The notes below the pieces were generated by a model, which saw nothing but the letters and a program-made list of their open reading frames with translations, searched no databases and was not told the origin of the DNA. A DNA stretch of 64,000 nt, taken from the NCBI RefSeq assembly GCF_002775205.1, contig NC_036460.1:2610056-2674055 (forward strand), in the 5' to 3' direction. Positions 60,301 to 64,000 of the stretch are shown one piece after another; positions within the stretch are counted from its first letter, which is position 1, and each line of letters begins with the position of its first letter. Source of the stretch: Xiphophorus maculatus (taxonomy: Eukaryota > Chordata > Actinopteri > Cyprinodontiformes > Poeciliidae). The position numbers and the translations under genes were made by a program.

Positions 60301-62545
60301 GGCAGGGCGGCTTCCGCGGACGCGGCAGCGGTGGCAGCTACCAGCGCTACGACAACCGTGACGGGTTTCGTGGCGGCTACCAGAACCGCAGCGGAGACGG
60401 AGGCAGCGGGTACAGAGGAGGTGAGGCGCTTAACTTTTCTTTATTGACATTTTTCATTATTACAATAAAACATACTAAACACACAGAACTTGGAAAACTG
60501 ATTTGTATTTTTAGTGGAAAAAAATAAGGTGTTAGATCTAATGTATAGTTCCCACAAGTCTGAACCGGAAGTGATCCGCGCCATCTTAGGCAAGCGCAGC
60601 GCTTTGAGACCAACAAAAAGAAAATATGTGGAAACTTTTGCCCACAAGTGAGAAAAAAAAATACATGGACAAAATGGCTGCTGTTGGGATCGAGACGTAT
60701 GAGACAAAGAAGTAATATATGTCAGACGATCTCATTTTTGTTTTGTATTTATTTCCTAAAATGATGGACATTTGTTATTTATTTTGTCTTTTTGTTGCTC
60801 AGGTTACAACCGCGGCAGCTACAGCCAGAACCGATGGGGTAACAGTTACCGTGACGGTGGCTCGGACACACGCGGCAGCTACAACCGCAACCAGCAGTCG
60901 AGCGGAAGCTACAACCGCCCCGCTTCCTACAACAAGACGGGATACAACCAGGTAGCTGCAGTTCCCCTCACCTGGTGGGGTTTGGTCTGGAGTCGTAGAT
61001 GTTTTACAACCTGGCGTTGCTTTGACCAGCAGGGCTACAGCCAGAGCTACAACCCGGGCTACAACCAGGGCAGCTACAACCAGAACTACTACAGCAGCTA
61101 CAGTCAGTACCCAGGATACAGCCAGAGCTACAGCCAGACGCCCACGACCGCACAGACCTACAACCACCACCAGCAGCCGCCGGCGGCGCAGCAACCGCCG
61201 GCGCAGCAACAGCAGAGCTACAACCAGCAATATCAGCAGGTCGGGCAACTTCTCTTCCACAACCACAGATGAAAATGTTTACTGAACCTAAGTCAAGTAA
61301 ATTTATGCAGGAAAACTCAGAAATTGTTAGATAAATCTCAGAAAGTGTCCAGAAAAAAACAAAAACATTTTTAGTTCAAAAAGTCCAAAATTAGGAAAAA
61401 ATACATTTTCTTGAAAAAAATTTTTTTTTAGATTAATCACACAAATTTCAGTTTGAAAAGTCAAAAATTGGCTTGGTGAAAATGTTATTTTCTAGAATGT
61501 TTTTATTTTTTGAATACCAATCTTAGAAATGTCCTAGAAAACCCTCCCTGAAATTTCTGAGTTTGAAGATTCAAAGTTTTACTAGAAAAAAACAGAAATT
61601 TTCTAGGAAAAAAAACTTTTGAGATTAATCTCAGAAATTAGTTTGAAAAAAAAAATAATAATAATTTTCTAGAAAAAAAAGAAGAAATTTTGAGATTAAT
61701 ATTATAAATTTTCCAGACCAATGCTTGGAAATTCCTGAGTTTCAAGTCAAAATTTGTCCAGAGAAATTTTCTGAATTTGAAGAGTCAAATGTTTGACTTT
61801 TCAAACTCAGAAATGTCCAATTTTATTGTATTAGCAACCACCTTTCAACATTGTAGAAAATGTTTTACATAAATGTTAAAAGTTCTGAGTATTTTTCTAC
61901 CAAATCTTAACCTTTCATACTCAGAAATTTCGGGTTTTTTCCTAGAAAAAGTCTGAAGTTAATCTAAAAAATTGACACATTTAAATATTTATTTCATAAG
62001 TTATTTACGATAATTTGGCACTGTTCACCCTCCATATAAGGCTGGTTTGTTTATTTAACCAATTAATAATAGGACAGAAAAATGTGCTTTATATGAGATT
62101 AATTTTCTTTTTAAACATTTTGAACAAGTGAAGCTAAAACTACCTCTTGAGTTCTGTGTAGATCATCTGTACAAAGGTGTTTTTAATGCAAAATATAAAC
62201 ATTTTTATACAGTTTGGCATAATATTTGCTCCTTTTTTTTAGTGAATGGCCTTTTTTGAGTCTGTATTCTTCAGTTAATCAATTAATCGCAATTAATCAC
62301 AGCTAACCTGATTAATCGTTTCAGTTCTAGATGATGACAGTTCGATCAAACTGTACAATAAGCTGTCTGACCGTTTTCAGCCTTTATGGAGGGAAATCTG
62401 ACTTTCTTTCCTCCCTCGTTTCTTCCAGTACGCTCAGCAGTGGCAGCAGTACTACCAAAACCAGAACCAGTGGAACCAGTACTACAGCCAGTACGGCGGT
62501 TACCCTGGACAGGGCAGCCAAGGCTCGTCTTCTGGTTCCCAGTAG
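45170..62545 (+). CDS. hnrnpul1: hnRNP U-like protein 1, full coding region
   Basis: Nuclear RNA-binding protein (E1B-AP5 in humans) involved in mRNA processing and export and the DNA-damage response. Fifteen coding exons: 45170-45383, 46603-46833, 47502-47691, 47785-47858, 48916-49055, 49157-49256, 49845-49957, 51060-51326, 51946-52068, 53258-53386, 59269-59437, 60154-60420, 60803-60951, 61033-61239, 62429-62545. Sum 2490 nt, 829 aa plus stop, against 856 aa in human; all phases agree. Domains: SAP (1-37), acidic region (to about 150), KTEIKTE-type segment, SPRY (about 237-445), P-loop/kinase-like domain with [10 protein letters not shown] (449-458), RGG box (about 632-685) and a Q/N/S/Y-rich low-complexity tail (723-829). 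Where human has AAGKT the P-loop here reads ACGKT. The final exons strongly favour the orthologue of HNRNPUL1 over HNRNPU/UL2. Confidence 0.97.
45384..46602 (+). other. hnrnpul1 intron 1 (coding), repeat content only
   Basis: Nothing coding seen. The 45.55-45.83 kb part resembles 47.3-47.47 kb (cagacaaaaataaaatc, atcgccaatt-type transposon words). Confidence 0.5.
46603..46833 (+). CDS. hnrnpul1: hnrnpul1 exon 2, acidic region
   Basis: Residues 72-148, rich in Asp/Glu ([20 protein letters not shown]). Acceptor TTAATCAG. The donor ACG/GTTATT is weak but is required by phase: G plus AA from exon 3 gives the Glu of [10 protein letters not shown]. Confidence 0.85.
47502..47691 (+). CDS. hnrnpul1: hnrnpul1 exon 3
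   Basis: Residues 149-211: [14 protein letters not shown], then [20 protein letters not shown], matching human RKRPYEENRGRGYFEHRED. It has two KTE sumoylation-like motifs. Acceptor TTTTAG, donor GTAGCT. Confidence 0.93.
47785..47858 (+). CDS. hnrnpul1: hnrnpul1 exon 4
   Basis: Residues 212-236, [20 protein letters not shown] and TIDT, matching human RSPQPPAEEDEDD..AIDTY. Acceptor TTTTGAGCAG, donor GTAAGT. Confidence 0.94.
48916..49055 (+). CDS. hnrnpul1: hnrnpul1 exon 5, SPRY start
   Basis: Residues 237-283, [32 protein letters not shown] and GRVCYEMK. This is the start of the SPRY domain. Acceptor TTTGTCAG, donor GTAAGT. Confidence 0.96.
49157..49256 (+). CDS. hnrnpul1: hnrnpul1 exon 6, SPRY
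   Basis: Residues 284-316, [20 protein letters not shown] and [14 protein letters not shown]. Acceptor TTCCTCAG, donor GTGAGA; a Gly codon is split after one base. Confidence 0.96.
49257..49800 (+). repeat. hnrnpul1 intron 6: LINE RT fragment and interspersed repeat
   Basis: 49310-49370 reads [18 protein letters not shown], close to the CGVPQGS block of L2-type reverse transcriptase. 49450-49715 is an inverted copy of the 38.1-kb repeat. 49733-49800 is a LINE 3' tail. Confidence 0.65.
49845..49957 (+). CDS. hnrnpul1: hnrnpul1 exon 7, SPRY
   Basis: Residues 317-354, [20 protein letters not shown] and [10 protein letters not shown]. Acceptor TTCCTGCAG, donor GTAAGT. Confidence 0.96.
50003..50499. 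mobile_element. hAT element copy in hnrnpul1 intron 7
   Basis: Runs from gagttgggtagtaactagtt to cccaccctacccacctctg. Same family as 42685-43230, with opposite orientation. No clear 8-bp duplication. Confidence 0.75.
51060..51326 (+). CDS. hnrnpul1: hnrnpul1 exon 8, SPRY end
   Basis: Residues 355-443, [39 protein letters not shown], and [15 protein letters not shown]. Acceptor ACTTGCAG, donor GTGAGG. Confidence 0.96.
51946..52068 (+). CDS. hnrnpul1: hnrnpul1 exon 9, P-loop
   Basis: Residues 444-484, [20 protein letters not shown] and [15 protein letters not shown]. It contains the Walker-A-like loop. Acceptor TTTCAG, donor GTCAGC. Confidence 0.96.
52106..53205 (+). mobile_element. L2-type LINE fragment with expanded 3' tail (hnrnpul1 intron 9)
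   Basis: 52106-52600 matches 27.16-27.78 kb (catccatgtgttcatcttta, gaacgctgctgctggagttc, gcaaaacagccgaaacac). 52600-53205 consists of about four repeats of the tail motif attgctgaaatatgttatag aaataaac, separated by aaaattaaatatt-type DNA. Confidence 0.75.
53258..53386 (+). CDS. hnrnpul1: hnrnpul1 exon 10, kinase-like domain
   Basis: Residues 485-527, [20 protein letters not shown] and [10 protein letters not shown]. Acceptor CCTGTCAG, donor GTACTG, phase 0. Intron read-through stays open for about 61 codons, to 53569. Confidence 0.96.
53901..53927 (+). other. Possible in-frame 27-nt microexon in hnrnpul1 intron 10
   Basis: A CTAAC branch-point-like motif (53879-53883), a T-rich tract ending in CAG (53898-53900), 27 nt encoding ISVFSQCVK, and a consensus donor AAG/GTAAGT. 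The intron is phase 0, so inclusion would keep the hnrnpul1 frame and insert nine residues between DQ and TN. This is a sequence-based prediction with no expression evidence. Confidence 0.3.
54060..55270 (+). other. hnrnpul1 intron 10, no exon recognised
   Basis: AT-rich intron. A LINE-tail-like aataatctttattgtcatta occurs at about 55125. Nothing coding. Confidence 0.45.
55280..56430. repeat. Degraded hAT-like interspersed repeats (hnrnpul1 intron 10)
   Basis: Contains gcagaagaagagcattgacg and aggctgttgctaggcaacc (duplicated at 55.93-56.02 kb), then ggtccattcaggttgcagac, related to repeats at 0.06 and 33.1 kb. Confidence 0.5.
56794..56970 (-). mobile_element. tRNA-derived SINE
   Basis: On the minus strand: A box TGGCGCAGGGG (56945-56955), B box GGTTCGATTCC (56898-56908), then a non-tRNA body ending in aataaaggctactagagcc and an A-rich tail. 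Typical of tRNA-related SINEs in fish. Confidence 0.85.
57690..58150. repeat. Interspersed repeat, copy of the 38.1-kb family
   Basis: Begins aaagggccagtattatgtat and includes gtgtttgctaattgctgctg and aaggatttctcaaccatgaa. It lies in hnrnpul1 intron 10. Confidence 0.65.
58200..59268 (+). other. hnrnpul1 intron 10, distal part
   Basis: 58.26-58.56 kb resembles 50.58-50.83 kb in the preceding introns (taaattttgtcgtggc, ctaactagccgctaatatac), a further shared repeat. The remainder leads to exon 11. Nothing coding. Confidence 0.45.
59269..59437 (+). CDS. hnrnpul1: hnrnpul1 exon 11
   Basis: Residues 528-583, [39 protein letters not shown] and [11 protein letters not shown]. The preceding intron is the longest of the gene (5.9 kb). 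Acceptor TTGCTAG, donor GTAGGA. Confidence 0.96.
60154..60420 (+). CDS. hnrnpul1: hnrnpul1 exon 12, start of RGG box
   Basis: Residues 584-672, [38 protein letters not shown] and [15 protein letters not shown]. The acceptor CCCTCGAAG follows a long pyrimidine-rich stretch (59.9-60.1 kb). Donor GTGAGG. Confidence 0.95.
60540..60735 (+). mobile_element. DNA transposon remnant in hnrnpul1 intron 12
   Basis: Contains tagttcccacaagtctgaac cggaagtgatccgcgcc, matching 3.24 and 24.57 kb, ending near atgtcagacgatct (cf. ATGTCAGACG at 3445). Confidence 0.6.
60803..60951 (+). CDS. hnrnpul1: hnrnpul1 exon 13, RGG/RGS and Y-rich
   Basis: Residues 673-722, [20 protein letters not shown] and [17 protein letters not shown]. 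Acceptor TTGCTCAG, donor GTAGCT. Confidence 0.95.
61033..61239 (+). CDS. hnrnpul1: hnrnpul1 exon 14, prion-like tail
   Basis: Residues 723-791: repeats of YNQ, YSQ and SYNQ followed by [17 protein letters not shown]. The acceptor is a tandem CAGCAG (61027-61032); the downstream AG is used here, the upstream one would add one Gln. Donor GTCGGG. Confidence 0.93.
61290..61975. repeat. A/T-rich CTGAGTTT/TCTAGAAAA array in hnrnpul1 intron 14
   Basis: Long run of units such as ttttgagattaatctcagaa, tttctgagtttgaag and cctagaaaa. It contains the 14-bp palindrome TGAGATTAATCTCA. Confidence 0.7.
62429..62545 (+). CDS. hnrnpul1: hnrnpul1 exon 15 and stop
   Basis: Residues 792-829, [20 protein letters not shown], then [16 protein letters not shown] and TAG. 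It matches the human C-terminal AQQWNQYYQNQGQWPPYY segment. Acceptor TCTTCCAG. Confidence 0.95.
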   Translation, partial: YAQQWQQYYQNQNQWNQYYSQYGGYPGQGSQGSSSGSQ

Positions 62546-63271
62546 CTTCCTCCTGCATCTCCTCCTTCCCCTAACACCTGCGACCTCTGACCTCTGCAGC
62601 TGATCATTATTATTGTTTTTGTACAGTTTAAGTCACCAACTATGGATCCTGTCCGTCTTAACGCGCTAGCCTCCCGTTTCTCACGCGTCGTTATCCAGTT
62701 CAATGTGGGATTATTTTCACTAAGCATTGAACGTGAGGTGGTAGATGATAGATATTCTAAACTTGTAATGAATGTTATTGATTATGCATCAGATGTGGAT
62801 GCCTGGCGTCCATACTACCCCCTCAGATTGAAGAGGCGTTTGTGTATATTTATAGGCTACAGTTTGAGAAGACAGGAAGAAACAGCCTGACTGAGCTTAA
62901 CGGAGAACAAATGCATGCTTTTTACCGCTACTCCCCCTTTTCTCCTCTCTTGCTCTTTGCTTTTCAGTTACGGAGTGAGCATCTTTTATTTACCGCTATA
63001 GAAACCGAGCATTATGGAGCATTTTTATAGGTGTTGGTACTGTAGTATTTAATCTGAACTTTTGATTATGAGTAATTCTTTGCCGCTTGTGTAGTTGTAA
63101 TTTGCTTTATTTTTATATATAATTTCCATCCCTGTTTTTTTTTTTGTTTGTTCTTTTTAAATTGCTGTTCATTGAGTCCTGTAGTTCAAGCCAGTTTTTT
63201 TTCTACCTTAAAACAAACAGAATCAGAGTTTTTGACCAGTTACGCCAGCTGTCTTGTCTTTATACAATAAA
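62546..63271 (+). other. hnrnpul1: hnrnpul1 3' UTR with poly(A) signal
   Basis: The sequence after the TAG is free of recognisable repeats and ends at AATAAA (63266-63271), followed by a GT-rich stretch. This is the only canonical signal between the stop codon and 63.3 kb. Confidence 0.75.
63266..63271 (+). terminator. hnrnpul1 polyadenylation signal
   Basis: AATAAA within tatacaataaacacag, about 0.72 kb after the stop codon. Confidence 0.7.
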
Positions 63272-64000
63272 CACAGTTGTAAACACCTACGGATGAGTGG
63301 AAAATGTCTTTTTGGTTCCCAGTTTTTAAAGGAAAGTCAAACACAACACATAACTAATGACTGTATTTGTATTTATTTTTTTGATAAAACTGAAATCAAC
63401 AACAGACAAAAGGAGGAAGATGGGAATAATTAGACCGTGTGTGTTGTTCCAGTGCAGTCCTGCTGAACCGTAAATGAAGAAATTTGAAGTTATTTTCAGG
63501 GCAGGAAATAAACATTTTGTTTGCATGTTGCTTCAAGACAGAATCAAGTGGTGCAGAAAGAGTCTAATGTCGCGCTACATTCCTGTTACCTCGTACAATA
63601 GAGTATTAGGGCCATACTAAAAAAATAAAATGAGAATAAAGTTGAAATAATATGAGAAGTTTCAAACTACAGTCATATTACGACTTTTCTCATATTCAAC
63701 TAAATTCTCATTCAGCGGTAATCTGTCTGTTCTTAATACTACGACTTATTACGACTATCGTATTATATTTTGACTATTATTAAATTAAGTTGAAATACGA
63801 GTTGTAATAAATTATATCACAAGAATTTGATTATTTCGACTTTGTTCTCATGACTATAAGAATAATCAGTTTTACTAGACAGCAGTCGAAATGCAAGTCG
63901 TAATAGTATTACGGATCCAGTGAAAACACAAATCGCAAAAAATAGATTAAAAAATCATTAAGAGATTGAAATCAAAATTTGAGAAGTCATACTAATACAA
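63272..64000. other. Downstream of hnrnpul1, repeat-rich
   Basis: From about 63604 a gtattagggccatactaaaa-headed repeat with cgtaatatgac/attacgact-type inverted words reaches the window end. No gene is recognised. Confidence 0.5.

Noticed and set aside
60799..61266. 155-codon minus-strand frame (Val/Leu/Ala-rich)
   Set aside because: It is the shadow of the Q/Y/S-rich hnrnpul1 exons 13 and 14 on the other strand.

Overview
The window is ordinary vertebrate nuclear DNA, most likely from a ray-finned (teleost) fish. It is AT-rich and full of interspersed repeats: hAT-type elements with 8-bp target duplications, L2-type LINE ends, a fish-type tRNA SINE and simple repeats. The protein-coding content is split into short exons with GT-AG introns. 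I find no operons, CRISPR arrays or prokaryotic-style systems.

Three genes can be reconstructed exon by exon with consistent reading phase. (1) On the minus strand at 15.0-26.6 kb lies ppp1r13l (iASPP), the inhibitory member of the ASPP family. It has at least 12 coding exons and about 813 aa, with ankyrin repeats and a C-terminal SH3 domain. (2) On the plus strand at 41.0-44.2 kb lies opa3, with 2 coding exons and 156 aa; it is a mitochondrial membrane-associated protein. (3) On the plus strand at 44.5-63.3 kb lies hnrnpul1, with a 5' UTR exon, 15 coding exons and 829 aa. It encodes a nuclear RNA-binding protein with SAP, SPRY and P-loop domains, an RGG region and a Q/Y/N-rich tail. The human orthologues are all on 19q13, but there hnrnpul1 lies megabases from the other two, so this is conserved synteny with local rearrangement. 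opa3 and hnrnpul1 are head-to-tail, with about 0.4 kb between the opa3 poly(A) signal and the hnrnpul1 5' exon.

The left 15 kb holds no gene I can name. It contains two GC-richer, exon-like patches (2.55-2.85 kb and 5.48-5.72 kb), many degraded transposons, a 32-bp tandem array (9.16-9.38 kb) and a CCAT repeat (10.75-11.0 kb). The 26.6-40.9 kb interval between ppp1r13l and opa3 is mostly repeats. It includes an inverted pair of hAT-like copies, a TIR element and a CpG-rich patch at 36.1-36.45 kb that could be a promoter or first exon. The right end (63.3-64 kb) has no recognised gene.

I do not see a previously undescribed system. The observations most worth a second look are a possible 27-nt in-frame microexon followed by a run of strong 5' splice-site motifs in hnrnpul1 intron 10, and an insertion in a ppp1r13l intron that looks like tRNA-Pro 3' sequence, with its CCA, joined to LTR-like DNA.
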